In this document: positions 1 through 8,689 of the stretch, piece after piece | Layout: each line of letters begins with the position of its first letter | How positions within the stretch are numbered: the stretch's first letter is position 1 | Program-made: the position numbers and the translations under genes | The notes under the pieces: model-generated | What the model was told of the DNA's origin: nothing | The model's database searches: none | What the model saw: only the letters and a program-made list of their open reading frames with translations | Assembly: GCF_014197445.1 (NCBI RefSeq) | Contig: NZ_JACIFO010000004.1 | Span: 124,001 to 188,000, forward strand | From: Mesonia hippocampi | Lineage (GTDB): Bacteria; Bacteroidota; Bacteroidia; Flavobacteriales; Flavobacteriaceae | Direction of reading: 5' to 3' | DNA length: 64,000 bases

Positions 1-2390
1 GTAATTTTTTTCACTTTTGTAGCCCAGTTTAAAACCCCAGACCATTTAAAGTTTTCTTTTTGGATTGCTTTATATCCTAAAGAAATTTCTACTCCATTGG
101 TAGTATATTCGTTTCCGTTTACTTTTCTGTCCTCAAATCCTGAAGCTAATGAAATAGGTAAATCGATAATTTGGTTGGTATCTACCGTATTGTAATAAGT
201 CGCATTTAATGAAAACCTATTGTTTAAAAATGACGTATTTAAACCAACTTCAAAAGAGGTAGAAGTTTCTGGAGAAATATTAGGGTTTACAATAGAGCTT
301 GGGTATTCTAAACGCTGTAAGTTTGCAAAATTACCAGAGCTAGAATAATAAGAAGATAATTTGTATGGATCTAAATCTGAAGAAACTTTTGCCCAAGAGC
401 TATAGAGTTTCATATAACTAATATAGCTTGGCATTTCTATAATATTGCTTAACAAGGCACTAAAAGAAACCGAAGGGTAGAAATACGAACGATTTTCTTT
501 AGGTAATGTAGAAGACCAATCGTTTCTTGCTGCAATGGTTAAGAAATAAGTGTCTAAAAAGTCGAATTCTGCTGTTCCGTAAACACTATGAATAGCTTTT
601 TCCCATAATTCATTCTCGGCACGTACCGGACCTGTAGAGTTCCCCATATTATATACCCCAGGAATAGTTAGCCCGTCTGTAGCGGCAAATTGCTCTTGAT
701 ATTGTCTATAAAACACCGATGCTCCAGCATTTACTACAAAACCAAAATTATCTGAAATTTGATTTTTATAAGTTCCAAGAACATCATAATCAACATTTAA
801 CCTCGACTTGTTTGTAGTTTGGTAAGACCCTTCTCTTGGAGCTGAGTAATTGAAATACGATTTTGGACTTTCTAAGTCTTCAAAAGTTTTCTTTAGCACT
901 CCAGAACCGCGTACTTGCACACTAAAGTTATTATCGATTTGGTAGTTTAATTTTAATTGAGCATTTACCAAATCTGAATTAAATTCTTTCACATAATTTT
1001 CGGCGCCAAACCAAGGATTATTATACCATGCATAATTCCAGTTTGCTTGCCTGTATCCTTCATAACCTGGTACCCAAAGGTTATTTTTTAACTCTTTACC
1101 ATTTACATCGTCTCCCATCCAAATAAGCAAGGTATACATGTGCCCACTTGGGTTGTATGAATAATTAGGATAATTAGGAGAATATACTTTAGAATAGGTT
1201 AATTTACTACTCAAGGTTAACTTATCTGATAAATGCGTAAGCGATTTAAAACTTAAACCCCCTTGTTGTAAGCTAGAATTTGGTACCCTGTCTTGATTGT
1301 AAGAATAGTTTCCGTTAAGACGAAAAAAACCTTTTTCGTTTTTCTGACTAATATTAAATGTTGTACTAGAAATAACACTTGGACGCATAAACTCTTTTAA
1401 GTTATCATGACGCACCCAAGGCAATGGTTTACGCTCGTAGCGTGAACGGTCGTCATACTGTGTTCCGGTTACGCTCCCGTACCATTCAATTTCTTCCCCT
1501 GTTGTTTTATCTACAATAGGGCTATTCCATTGCGGAATTAATAAATTTCTATCAAACTTTGGTCCCCAAATCATATCGCCATCGGCAATACCCCCATCGG
1601 CACCGTCCCAAAACTCATATTTACCGTTAGAACCATTCCCATATTTTTTTTGTGTTTCAGGGAATACTGCATACCCTGCAGACATCATTACATTTTGAGC
1701 TACTTCTATCGTTAATCCGTTATCGGTCGCATCTTTAGTGGTAATTAAGATAGCTCCGTTTCTTCCTCTAGATCCATAAAGTGCAGAGGCCGTTGTACCT
1801 TTTAACACATTTATATTACTAATGTTATTTTGCTGAACATCAAAAAAATCTGTTTCTACAGGAATTCCATCCACTACCACTAAGGGTTCTTTTCCTCGTA
1901 AAGAAAATTTTGGTGCTTGAAACATTCCTGGAGGATTACTCACTTGAAGCCCTGCTACTTTCCCAGAAAACATACTCCCTACATTGGCTACAGGAATCTT
2001 ATCGAAAGATTTTGTTTCTATCTGTTGCATAGAGTAACCTACTTTTTTCTCTGCTTTAGTAATACCTAAAGCGGTTACAACTACTTGTTCTAAGGCTTCT
2101 GTACTTGGTTCTAAAACAATAGTAAACCTTGTGTTATTTCCTACAGCGATTTTTTGTGTTTGAAATCCTACATAAGAAAAAACAAGAGTATCGGTAGCTA
2201 TGGCATTAACAGAAAAGTTTCCGTCAAAATCTGTTACTGTACCTAATTTCTTACTACTCAAGCCTACATTTACTCCGCCTATAGGCACTTCATGAGGGTC
2301 GGTTACGGTACCTATAACTGGCTGTTGTGCATGTACAAAACCAGAAAAGCACAATAAATTAATGATTAATAAATACGCATTTTTTTTCAT
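1..2390 (-). CDS. SusC/RagA-family TonB-dependent outer-membrane receptor (3' end outside window)
   Basis: The open frame runs from an ATG at 2390 to the left edge without a stop, giving about 796 residues of a protein that is usually about 1000. It has a signal peptide ending near FVHAQ, then a carboxypeptidase-D-like repeat (residues about 24-100, with GTVTD and DGNFSV), then a plug with LVVVDGIPVE and SALYGSRGRNGAILITTK, then aromatic-rich beta-barrel sequence. SusC proteins import oligosaccharides or peptides through the outer membrane with a SusD lipoprotein and TonB energy. A susD partner would lie downstream, left of the window. The substrate cannot be told. Family assignment is firm. 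Confidence 0.93.
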   Translation of the reverse strand, partial: MKKNAYLLIINLLCFSGFVHAQQPVIGTVTDPHEVPIGGVNVGLSSKKLGTVTDFDGNFSVNAIATDTLVFSYVGFQTQKIAVGNNTRFTIVLEPSTEALEQVVVTALGITKAEKKVGYSMQQIETKSFDKIPVANVGSMFSGKVAGLQVSNPPGMFQAPKFSLRGKEPLVVVDGIPVETDFFDVQQNNISNINVLKGTTASALYGSRGRNGAILITTKDATDNGLTIEVAQNVMMSAGYAVFPETQKKYGNGSNGKYEFWDGADGGIADGDMIWGPKFDRNLLIPQWNSPIVDKTTGEEIEWYGSVTGTQYDDRSRYERKPLPWVRHDNLKEFMRPSVISSTTFNISQKNEKGFFRLNGNYSYNQDRVPNSSLQQGGLSFKSLTHLSDKLTLSSKLTYSKVYSPNYPNYSYNPSGHMYTLLIWMGDDVNGKELKNNLWVPGYEGYRQANWNYAWYNNPWFGAENYVKEFNSDLVNAQLKLNYQIDNNFSVQVRGSGVLKKTFEDLESPKSYFNYSAPREGSYQTTNKSRLNVDYDVLGTYKNQISDNFGFVVNAGASVFYRQYQEQFAATDGLTIPGVYNMGNSTGPVRAENELWEKAIHSVYGTAEFDFLDTYFLTIAARNDWSSTLPKENRSYFYPSVSFSALLSNIIEMPSYISYMKLYSSWAKVSSDLDPYKLSSYYSSSGNFANLQRLEYPSSIVNPNISPETSTSFEVGLNTSFLNNRFSLNATYYNTVDTNQIIDLPISLASGFEDRKVNGNEYTTNGVEISLGYKAIQKENFKWSGVLNWATKVKKI

Positions 2391-2413
2391 TGGTGTTGAG
2401 AATTTGTTTGGTG

Positions 2414-2421
2414 CAAAACTA
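2414..2421 (-). promoter_or_regulatory. Candidate -7 box of the susC-like gene
   Basis: On the minus strand this reads TAGTTTTG, an exact match to the Bacteroidetes -7 consensus TAnnTTTG, 24 nt before the ATG at 2390. No clear TTTG -33 element is visible 19-21 nt upstream, so support rests on one box and its position. Confidence 0.5.
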
Positions 2422-2590
2422 AATTGCTCAACACGGTTTCGGGTTAACTACATTTTAGGATTATTTTAAGAGAAAAAGAAGATTTGGCTTTTATTAATAA
2501 AAAACAAATAACTACAAATCAATAAACTAAAAAAAAACACCCAAAAATACAGTTAACAAACAGCTAACATAAGTATAGGCTTATAGAAAC

Positions 2591-3499
2591 CTAGTTAACT
2601 AAAATATTTTTTAAGGCTTGATGAACATTTGAATATTGAAAATAGAACTTTTCATTCAAAATTTTTTCGGCGCTTACATATTGCCCTTCTGTTACCATAA
2701 CCGCCATTTCGCCCAACATTAAATAGAGTAAAAAAGCAGGGATATGCACTGGTAAAATAGGTTTATTAAGTTGCTTTGCTATAGCTTTTGTAAGTTCTTG
2801 GTTGGTAACTGGCTCTGGCGCTACAGCATTATAAACACCTTCCAATTTAAAACGCAAAGCATGTACAAAAATTGCTGCTAAATCTTGAAGATGAATCCAT
2901 GATTGCCATTGCTTCCCTGAGGCTAACGGAGTTCCCATATAATATTTTATGGGAGTAACTAACTTTTCTAAAGCTCCTCCTTTAGCGCTAAGCACCAAAC
3001 CAATTCTTATTTTACAAACATTAATTCCTATGGTTTTAAACATATCGGCAGCAGCCTCCCATTTTTCTACTACCTCGCCTAAAAAGTTATTTGCCGTTTC
3101 GGGCATATCCTCGGTGTAATAATTGCTTAACGATGGTGGATACTTGCCTACGGCACTTGCCGAAATAAAATGTGTAACGTTATGCTGAATCTGTTCTAAT
3201 GTTGTAAAAAGTAACTTTGCCGATACTGTCCTACTTTTTAGTATATGCGCTTTATAAGATTTTGTCCAACGTTTTGCGATAGATGATCCCGCTAAATGGA
3301 TAATTGTTTTTACTCCTTCAAAACAAGTTTCATCAATTTCATTTTTAGAAGGATTCCATAAAAAACCTTTAGCCTTTGGTATGCTATCCAATTTAGCAAC
3401 TGATGTGGTAAGAAAACATACCTTGTAACCGGTAAGCATTAATTCCTTTACAATTTCTCTCCCTATCATCCCTGTTGCTCCTGTTACTAAAACTTTCAT
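2591..3499 (-). CDS. TIGR01777-type NAD(P)-dependent epimerase-like protein
   Basis: This 302-residue protein starts at an ATG with a Rossmann motif TGATGMIG (GxxGxxG) and continues as an extended SDR of the TIGR01777 group (YfcH-like, including the plant SulA relatives). The segments HLAGSSIAKRWT, SASAVGKYP and GLVLSAKGGALEKL are typical of that group. The catalytic Tyr-Lys pair of classical SDRs is not obvious, as is usual in this group, and the substrate is unknown. It is a cytoplasmic protein, separated from mnmD by about 70 nt on the same strand. Family call is good; biochemical role is open. Confidence 0.85.
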   Translation of the reverse strand: MKVLVTGATGMIGREIVKELMLTGYKVCFLTTSVAKLDSIPKAKGFLWNPSKNEIDETCFEGVKTIIHLAGSSIAKRWTKSYKAHILKSRTVSAKLLFTTLEQIQHNVTHFISASAVGKYPPSLSNYYTEDMPETANNFLGEVVEKWEAAADMFKTIGINVCKIRIGLVLSAKGGALEKLVTPIKYYMGTPLASGKQWQSWIHLQDLAAIFVHALRFKLEGVYNAVAPEPVTNQELTKAIAKQLNKPILPVHIPAFLLYLMLGEMAVMVTEGQYVSAEKILNEKFYFQYSNVHQALKNILVN

Positions 3500-3570
3500 T
3501 TTTTTGTTTAAAAGTTACTACTATAAAAAACTATACACCAAGCGATTAATAGTAAATTAACATTTTATTT

Positions 3571-4242
3571 TTAGAGCAGTTGTTTTGTTGCGCGTAACAT
3601 TTCTCGTTTCCCAGGAGGACCAGGCAGCTTTTCTACCAAAAAGCCTACGCTTTTCATGGCTCGTTTAGCTTTACCGTTTGCAGCATAAGTTACCAATACC
3701 CCAGCATTAGTTAATGCATCGTACATTTTTTTAAAAATAGAAGCTTCCCACAAATGAGGTTGTACCCGAATGCCAAACGCATCAAAATAAATTAACTGAT
3801 AGGTGTTTTTAGCTAAAATAGCTTCAAACTTTAATTGTTGTTTATGAAGTGTAAAATTTGAAGTAATTTCAACAGGTTTTTCCCAAGCTGCATGATGAAG
3901 TGCTTTAAATATAGTTTCGGCCTCTAAAAACGGTAACGACTTATGATAGTTTAATTGGGACAACTCTTTTTCTTCTACCGGAAATGCTTCTACACCGGTA
4001 TAATAAACAGTTGTCTTGTGATTAATAACTTCTAAAGCTGCAAGCAAAGCATTTAAGCCCGTGCCAAAACCTATTTCTAAAATAGATAATTTTTCTGTTG
4101 TTAAAAAAGGTTGTAATCCCATTTCAAGAAACACATGTTTAGCCTCTTGAATAGCTCCATGTTTGGAGTGGTATTGTTCATTCCAATCTTCAATTTGTAT
4201 GGTAGTAGAACCATCTGCAGTAGTTATTATCTTTCTTTTCAA
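3571..4242 (-). CDS. mnmD: tRNA (mnm5s2U34) methyltransferase MnmD
   Basis: A 223-residue class I SAM methyltransferase with the SAM-binding motif EIGFGTGLNALLA (residues about 56-68) and the family block YFDAFGIRVQPHLWE followed by GVLVTYAANGKAKRAMKSVGF. It matches the stand-alone MnmD of flavobacteria, which corresponds to the MnmC2 half of E. coli MnmC and completes the wobble-uridine modification in tRNA. The start codon is TTG at 4242, nine nucleotides after the stop of the upstream gene; no ATG is available, and the family N-terminus (KRKIITTADGSTTI) begins exactly here. It is probably cotranscribed with the two lipoprotein genes upstream. Confidence 0.9.
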   Translation of the reverse strand: MKRKIITTADGSTTIQIEDWNEQYHSKHGAIQEAKHVFLEMGLQPFLTTEKLSILEIGFGTGLNALLAALEVINHKTTVYYTGVEAFPVEEKELSQLNYHKSLPFLEAETIFKALHHAAWEKPVEITSNFTLHKQQLKFEAILAKNTYQLIYFDAFGIRVQPHLWEASIFKKMYDALTNAGVLVTYAANGKAKRAMKSVGFLVEKLPGPPGKREMLRATKQLL

Positions 4243-4251
4243 AATTTTGAA

Positions 4252-4710
4252 TTACGGAATAGGAATTTTTAACTTTTTTATTCTAGGAATAGGCCCTGTA
4301 CATTTAATTTGGTGACAGCTAATACATAGGTTTATTGCCTGATTATAATGCTCTAAAGCATTAGAAGTATCAGAAACTATTAATTTTTCAACCTCTATAA
4401 AAGCTGTTGCAAATTGCCTATAAGTAGTATCGTAATCCGATGGGGTTGTGAATGTCTTTGTGTGTAAATGCAATAAATTATAAGGTAATGAATCTATCTT
4501 TTCACCTGCCTCAAGTTTACGTTTTATGGTTTTATGCTCTTTATACATCTCTTCCATAAAAGCAGCCATTTCAGAGTGTGTATAGACTTGCAAAGGCTCT
4601 TTTTTTTCTGTAACTCCTTTTTCTTTAGGAGTATTTTTCTCTTTCGCAGTTTCTTCGCAACTAGAAAAAACAATTAAAAATGTAAAAATTGCAACAATAC
4701 TTTTTAGCAT
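4252..4710 (-). CDS. Lipoprotein with a single CxxCH haem c site
   Basis: This 152-residue protein has a lipoprotein signal (hydrophobic IVAIFTFLIVF followed by SSC at residue 18), a charged linker rich in Lys and Glu, a helical middle and a CISCH motif near residue 133, which fits covalent haem c binding as in small cytochrome c domains. The last 15 residues end in a basic-proline tail. By inference it is a periplasm-facing, membrane-anchored electron carrier or a cytochrome c'-like four-helix protein. It lies 9 nt from its upstream neighbour and 9 nt from mnmD, so an operon is likely. The redox partner is unknown. Confidence 0.7.
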   Translation of the reverse strand: MLKSIVAIFTFLIVFSSCEETAKEKNTPKEKGVTEKKEPLQVYTHSEMAAFMEEMYKEHKTIKRKLEAGEKIDSLPYNLLHLHTKTFTTPSDYDTTYRQFATAFIEVEKLIVSDTSNALEHYNQAINLCISCHQIKCTGPIPRIKKLKIPIP

Positions 4711-4719
4711 ATTTCTAGT

Positions 4720-5238
4720 TTATTCTTCCATCAAAACACCTTCTGCCATAAATGCATATTCGCGTTTAGGCTTTGTAATTTTTGCAATTTCTTCTTGAGT
4801 TTTCCCTGCATCTTGAGCATAATGCTGTAATTCCTCTACACTGGTTTCTGTGATATAGGCTTTCCCCTCTACAATGGCTTCGCGATTATCGGAATTTAAA
4901 GGAACAAAGAATTCATAATCTTTAAATCGCACAAAAGAAGTTAACGAGTCATCTAGCTTTAACCGCATCCAGCAGCCTTTTTTCTTACATACTTTATCTA
5001 CTTGCGCTATAAATTTTACCGCTAAGGTATCGCCTACCTGCATTTTATCAAACTTCGCTTTCATTTCGGTATTAGTCAAGGCATCTGCCGAGGTTATTTT
5101 TTCTCCAAAACTCGCATAAGATTTCTCGGTAGTTTTTGTAGCTACAACCGTTTGGCTATTTTCCTGCTGCTTGGTTGCGTCTCCTTCCTTACAAGAAAAT
5201 AAACTTATGGCTAAACTTAACAAGAGTATTTTTTTCAT
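4720..5238 (-). CDS. DUF4920 lipoprotein
   Basis: A 172-residue protein beginning with a lipoprotein signal (LLLSLAISLFSC, Cys at residue 16). From about residue 40 it matches DUF4920: YASFGEKI at the front, CKKKGCWMRL in the middle and YAFMAEGVL near the end. The conserved paired cysteines in CKKKGC suggest a metal or redox site, but the function of this Bacteroidetes family is not known to me. It is the first gene of a likely three-gene run with the haem lipoprotein and mnmD, and is divergent from ilvE. Confidence 0.8.
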   Translation of the reverse strand: MKKILLLSLAISLFSCKEGDATKQQENSQTVVATKTTEKSYASFGEKITSADALTNTEMKAKFDKMQVGDTLAVKFIAQVDKVCKKKGCWMRLKLDDSLTSFVRFKDYEFFVPLNSDNREAIVEGKAYITETSVEELQHYAQDAGKTQEEIAKITKPKREYAFMAEGVLMEE

Positions 5239-5281
5239 AAATTAAAGTTTTCTTAAGTATTGATAATCGCACAATTTACAA

Positions 5282-5289
5282 CAAAATTA
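5282..5289 (-). promoter_or_regulatory. Candidate -7 box of the DUF4920 operon
   Basis: The minus strand reads TAATTTTG here, an exact TAnnTTTG, about 44 nt before the ATG at 5238. It lies within 50 nt of the divergent ilvE box. No clear -33 element is seen. Confidence 0.4.
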
Positions 5290-5325
5290 AAAAACAGGCT
5301 GCTTTTAATACAGGTTTTAATTTAA

Positions 5326-5333
5326 TACTTTTG
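5326..5333 (+). promoter_or_regulatory. -7 box of ilvE
   Basis: TACTTTTG matches TAnnTTTG exactly. Transcription would begin about 6 nt later, near 5339, which is downstream of the ATG at 5335. This decides that the ATG at 5356 is the true ilvE start. Confidence 0.6.
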
Positions 5334-5355
5334 CATGAATCAAAAACAAAACACT

Positions 5356-6432
5356 ATGCAAACCAAAAAAATCCCGTTGGATATCACAAAAGCGACTACT
5401 TCTAGACTTGCTGAAGTTGATTTTGACAATCTAGTTTTCGGAAAATACTACACCGACCACATGATGGTTTGCGACTACGAAAACGGGAAATGGAACACAC
5501 CTAAAATTATGCCCTACGGACCACTGTCTGTAGAACCTTCGTGCAAAGCCTTTCACTACGGGCAAGCAATTTTTGAAGGAATGAAAGCTTTTAAAGATGA
5601 AAACGGAAAAGTATGGCTATTTAGACCAGAAGAGAATTTTAACCGAGCAAACATCTCGTGTAAGCGTATGGCTATGCCAGAATTTCCTAAAGAATATTTT
5701 TTTGAAGCTTTAGAAACCTTGCTAAAATTAGATGAAGCATGGATTAAAGCTGGAGATGGAAACTCACTATACATTAGGCCTTTTGTAATTGCTACTGAAA
5801 ATGGAGTATCGGCTTCTCCTTCTAGCGCTTATAAATTTATGATTATATGCTGCCCTGCAAAAGCTTATTACAGCTCTCCTGTAAAAGTTACTATTGCTCA
5901 AAAATATAGCCGTTCTGCCGATGGTGGAGTTGGTTACGCAAAAGCTGCGGGAAACTATGGAGCCTCTTTTTACCCTACCAATTTAGCTAAAGAAAAAGGC
6001 TACCAGCAAGTAATCTGGACTGATGCTAGCACACACCAATATCTAGAAGAGGCTGGAACTATGAATGTTTTCTTTAGAATAAATAACACGCTAATTACCG
6101 CTCCTACTAGCGATCGTATTTTAGATGGAATTACACGTAAAAGCTTAATTAAATTAGCGCAAGACCAAGGACTCCAGGTGGAAATTAGACGTATTACAGT
6201 TAGCGAACTTGTGGATGCTGCTAAAAATGGAAGTTTAAAAGAAATGTTTGGTGCAGGAACTGCTGCTACCATTGCTCCGATAGAAGGTTTTGAGTATAAC
6301 GGAGATTATTATGAATTACCAGAAGTAAAAGATGCTTATAGCCAATATCTAAAAAAATCGTTGCAAGATATTCAATACAATCGTGCAGAAGATAAATTTG
6401 GATGGCGTTACGAAATACAATTAGATAAATAA
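5356..6432 (+). CDS. ilvE: Branched-chain amino-acid aminotransferase
   Basis: A 358-residue class IV PLP aminotransferase that interconverts leucine, isoleucine and valine with their 2-oxo acids using glutamate. Diagnostic segments are AFHYGQAIFEGMKAF near the front, YGASFYPTNLAKEKGYQQVIWTD (containing the family block around the PLP lysine), EEAGTMNVFF and GAGTAATIAPI. The length fits the eukaryote-like branched-chain aminotransferase type common in Bacteroidetes. An in-frame ATG at 5335 exists but lies at the promoter and before the expected transcription start, so 5356 is preferred. A strong bidirectional terminator follows. The identification is firm. Confidence 0.93.
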   Translation: MQTKKIPLDITKATTSRLAEVDFDNLVFGKYYTDHMMVCDYENGKWNTPKIMPYGPLSVEPSCKAFHYGQAIFEGMKAFKDENGKVWLFRPEENFNRANISCKRMAMPEFPKEYFFEALETLLKLDEAWIKAGDGNSLYIRPFVIATENGVSASPSSAYKFMIICCPAKAYYSSPVKVTIAQKYSRSADGGVGYAKAAGNYGASFYPTNLAKEKGYQQVIWTDASTHQYLEEAGTMNVFFRINNTLITAPTSDRILDGITRKSLIKLAQDQGLQVEIRRITVSELVDAAKNGSLKEMFGAGTAATIAPIEGFEYNGDYYELPEVKDAYSQYLKKSLQDIQYNRAEDKFGWRYEIQLDK

Positions 6433-6460
6433 CAACCTTACTTTATCTAAGCAGTTTTAT

Positions 6461-6493
6461 AAAGAGAGGAAGTAATAAATACTTCTTCTCTTT
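6461..6493. terminator. Bidirectional terminator between ilvE and the PP-loop gene
   Basis: A 14-bp stem (6461-6474 with 6480-6493, one G-T pair) and a 5-nt loop, flanked by T-runs in both directions. It sits between convergent genes and can serve both. Confidence 0.85.
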
Positions 6494-7234
6494 TTATTTT
6501 AACTGAAGGTTTGTAAACCAAAAAGAGGTATCCCAGGTTAGTTCTTCTTCTTCCTTAAAGCAGTTTTTAAAACAATCTCCTTCATTTTTATTTTTTACTG
6601 GTTTATAGGTATGTTTAACTGTTTCTCCTATAATAAAATCAACAGGCGTTTTAAACATTGGCCCATTATAAACAAAGGTATGATATTCTCCATTCTCGCC
6701 ACAAATATCTACACCATCAGGAAAAGAATCGATAAGTTCGGGGGTTAATTCTTTTCCACAATAAGATTTATCTAATACGCTGGCATTTACAGCAACAATT
6801 ATTGCTTTGTAGCCTAACTGAAAAAATTCTGTTAATAGGGCTTTTGGTGCTGTATTCCAAAGAGGGAAATCTGCGGCTAAACTTACTTTTTGCAATTGAG
6901 TTTCTCGGTATGCACGTAAATCTTCTAAAAAAATATCTCCAAAAACTGCTGTAGTAAAACCTTCTGATTTTAGCTTTTCTGCATATTCCTGCATTTTTTT
7001 ATTATATGTTTCTAAAGAAACCTCTCCGCTCAAAGCTATTTCTTCTAAAGGAATGCCTAAAGCTTTTGCCTGCGCACGTAATAAATCTGCCGAAACGCCA
7101 TGCATGGATACGCGTTTTGTTTCTGCATTAAGGGTAGTTAATAATTTTTCTACAGGTTTATTTGCGGTGTTTAATTTATGTAATGCTAAACAAGCATCTT
7201 TTCCTGTACTCCAATTTAAGTAACGTTTTTCCAT
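6494..7234 (-). CDS. PP-loop ATPase of the diphthine-ammonia ligase (Dph6-like) family
   Basis: A 246-residue adenine-nucleotide alpha-hydrolase-fold protein. The ATP-binding PP-loop appears at the front as NWSTGKDACLAL, a variant of the usual SGGKDS, and the family block AVFGDIFLEDLRAYRE and GENGEYHTFVYNGPMF follow. In archaea and eukaryotes this family amidates diphthine on elongation factor 2; bacteria lack diphthamide, so the bacterial role is unknown and probably another ATP-dependent amidation. The frame is open further upstream, but the ATG at 7234 gives the family N-terminus and avoids overlap with aroQ, which ends 8 nt upstream. Confidence 0.82.
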   Translation of the reverse strand: MEKRYLNWSTGKDACLALHKLNTANKPVEKLLTTLNAETKRVSMHGVSADLLRAQAKALGIPLEEIALSGEVSLETYNKKMQEYAEKLKSEGFTTAVFGDIFLEDLRAYRETQLQKVSLAADFPLWNTAPKALLTEFFQLGYKAIIVAVNASVLDKSYCGKELTPELIDSFPDGVDICGENGEYHTFVYNGPMFKTPVDFIIGETVKHTYKPVKNKNEGDCFKNCFKEEEELTWDTSFWFTNLQLK

Positions 7235-7241
7235 AAACTTT

Positions 7242-7658
7242 TTAACTATTAAAACTTTGTATGGCAAGTGCATAACCTTCCAAGCCAAAACCTACTATTA
7301 CGCCTTTAGTATATGGTGCTATATAAGAGTGTTTTCTAAAATCTTCTCGTGTGTGTATATTAGAAATATGTACTTCGACTACTGGAATTTTTATCGCCTT
7401 AACCGTATCGGCTATAGCAATAGAAGTATGGGTGTAAGCTGCCGCATTAAGAACTACACCTTGAAAGTTTTCTTGAGCTTCTTGAAGTTTGTCTATTAAT
7501 TCTCCTTCATGGTTAGACTGAAAGTAAGATAATTCTAACGTTTTAAATCTAAATTGTAATTGAGTAAAGTAATCTTCAAAAGTTACGGCTCCATAAATAT
7601 CGGGTTCTCTAGCACCTAATAAGTTTAAGTTTGGACCATTAATAATTAGAATTTTCAT
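7242..7658 (-). CDS. aroQ: Type II 3-dehydroquinate dehydratase
   Basis: A 138-residue protein of the small dodecameric dehydroquinase family, catalysing the third step of the shikimate pathway. It starts MKILIINGPNLNLLGAREPDIYG, including the active-site loop Arg and Tyr, contains SNHEGELIDKLQ, NAAAYTHTSIAIAD and VEVHISNIHTREDFRKHS (active-site His), and ends near GFGLEGYALAI. The start at 7658 fits the family; a second ATG nine bases upstream is possible. It lies downstream of the OMP gene terminator and immediately upstream of the PP-loop gene. Confidence 0.95.
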   Translation of the reverse strand: MKILIINGPNLNLLGAREPDIYGAVTFEDYFTQLQFRFKTLELSYFQSNHEGELIDKLQEAQENFQGVVLNAAAYTHTSIAIADTVKAIKIPVVEVHISNIHTREDFRKHSYIAPYTKGVIVGFGLEGYALAIQSFNS

Positions 7659-7698
7659 CTTATACAAAGTTTTTCTCTAGCTAAAATACTATAAAAAA

Positions 7699-7726
7699 GA
7701 GACCGCCTAAAAATTTAGGCGGTCTC
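7699..7726. terminator. Strong bidirectional terminator
   Basis: A perfect 13-bp stem (arms 7699-7711 and 7714-7726, arm GAGACCGCCTAAA) with a 2-nt loop, flanked by A-run and T-run. It terminates the minus-strand OMP gene and isolates it from aroQ. Confidence 0.92.
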
Positions 7727-7746
7727 TTTTTTTATTTGCGTACAGA

Positions 7747-8364
7747 TTATAAAACAAATAATAATCCAAATGATGCATTTCCTCCAAATGGGTTAGCAAC
7801 ATCTCCGAAACCTAAGTTAAATCCAGATACTGCTTCTGCTCCATCTGTATCTAATTTAGATGTAGAGAAAGATAAAACGTTCTTTAATCCAAAAGATAAA
7901 GCGATTTTTTCTGTTACAAAGTAGTTGATTCCTAAACCTAAACCAGCTCCAAAAGTGTTTGCTTTAACATCTTCTATTTTATTATCTAAAGAAGCATATC
8001 CTAAACCAAATTCTGCATTGGTTTTAAAACGCTCTCCTAAGTCTAAAAAGTAGTAACGTCCAAAAGCGCCTACTCCGAAACCAAAGTTATCTTCAGTATC
8101 AACTCCAGCGATTTCTTCTTTATAGCTTTCTAATGATATTCTACCTCCAATAGCGATATCTTCAGTAATAAAATACCCTACACTTGGGCTAATGTTAAAT
8201 CCGTTTGTTTTCTCTTCAGTATTTTTGTCGTTTGTACTAGAGAATCCAACATTACCTTCTAAGAAAAGATCTCCTTCAGAGAAACCGTAAGTTTTTGCTT
8301 CTTGAGCATTCATTCCTGAGAATCCTAAAACTGCAACTGCAGCACTAAGTAATAATTTTTTCAT
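7747..8364 (-). CDS. Outer-membrane beta-barrel protein (OmpA/OmpW-size)
   Basis: A 205-residue protein with a clear signal peptide (MKKLLLSAAVAVLGFSGMNAQ) and alternating hydrophobic and aromatic strands, such as VGYFITEDIAIGGRIS and FGRYYFLDLGERFKTNAEFGLGYA, ending in a Phe-rich strand NASFGLLFVL. This fits the 8-strand OMP_b-brl family. Function is unknown. It is a paralogue of the protein encoded divergently at 8690-9277; the two share the starting TYGFxxGxxFxxGxVGxxS. It has its own terminator directly downstream and ends codons typical of a well-expressed gene. Confidence 0.85.
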   Translation of the reverse strand: MKKLLLSAAVAVLGFSGMNAQEAKTYGFSEGDLFLEGNVGFSSTNDKNTEEKTNGFNISPSVGYFITEDIAIGGRISLESYKEEIAGVDTEDNFGFGVGAFGRYYFLDLGERFKTNAEFGLGYASLDNKIEDVKANTFGAGLGLGINYFVTEKIALSFGLKNVLSFSTSKLDTDGAEAVSGFNLGFGDVANPFGGNASFGLLFVL

Positions 8365-8669
8365 GGTAAATTATATTTATTAATTAATAGGACAAATTTG
8401 ATAAACTCCCTTTAACAATCATAGCATTTTAAATTAACTTTAAGAAAATGTTCTCTTAATGTTTCCCGATTTAAAACAATCACAAATACAACAGGCTATA
8501 TATCAACACAAAAACATCATACATAGAATTATTATAAATAAAGTAGGTTTTGCCTTATTTACATATTTAGTGGATTACATAAGCAATAAACAAGGGTTAA
8601 AATGCTAACACCTGTATTAAACATTACATTTTTAAGCTTTATTAAAAAGTAAAAAAGTTATTATCTATG
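8365..8669. other. Intergenic region between divergent barrel genes
   Basis: About 300 bases of AT-rich sequence between the two divergent barrel genes. Apart from a near-consensus -7 box for the minus gene (CAAATTTG on the minus strand near 8393-8400) and the plus-gene box at 8670, no gene, RNA or repeat can be supported. Confidence 0.5.
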
Positions 8670-8677
8670 TATCTTTG
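8670..8677 (+). promoter_or_regulatory. -7 box of the plus-strand barrel gene
   Basis: TATCTTTG is an exact TAnnTTTG. An apparent TTG start at 8675 lies inside this box, so translation should begin at the ATG at 8690. Confidence 0.6.
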
Positions 8678-8689
8678 TTTAAAAAAGTT

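Noticed and set aside
5335-5355. Upstream ATG of ilvE
   Set aside because: It lies just after the -7 box, before the expected transcription start.
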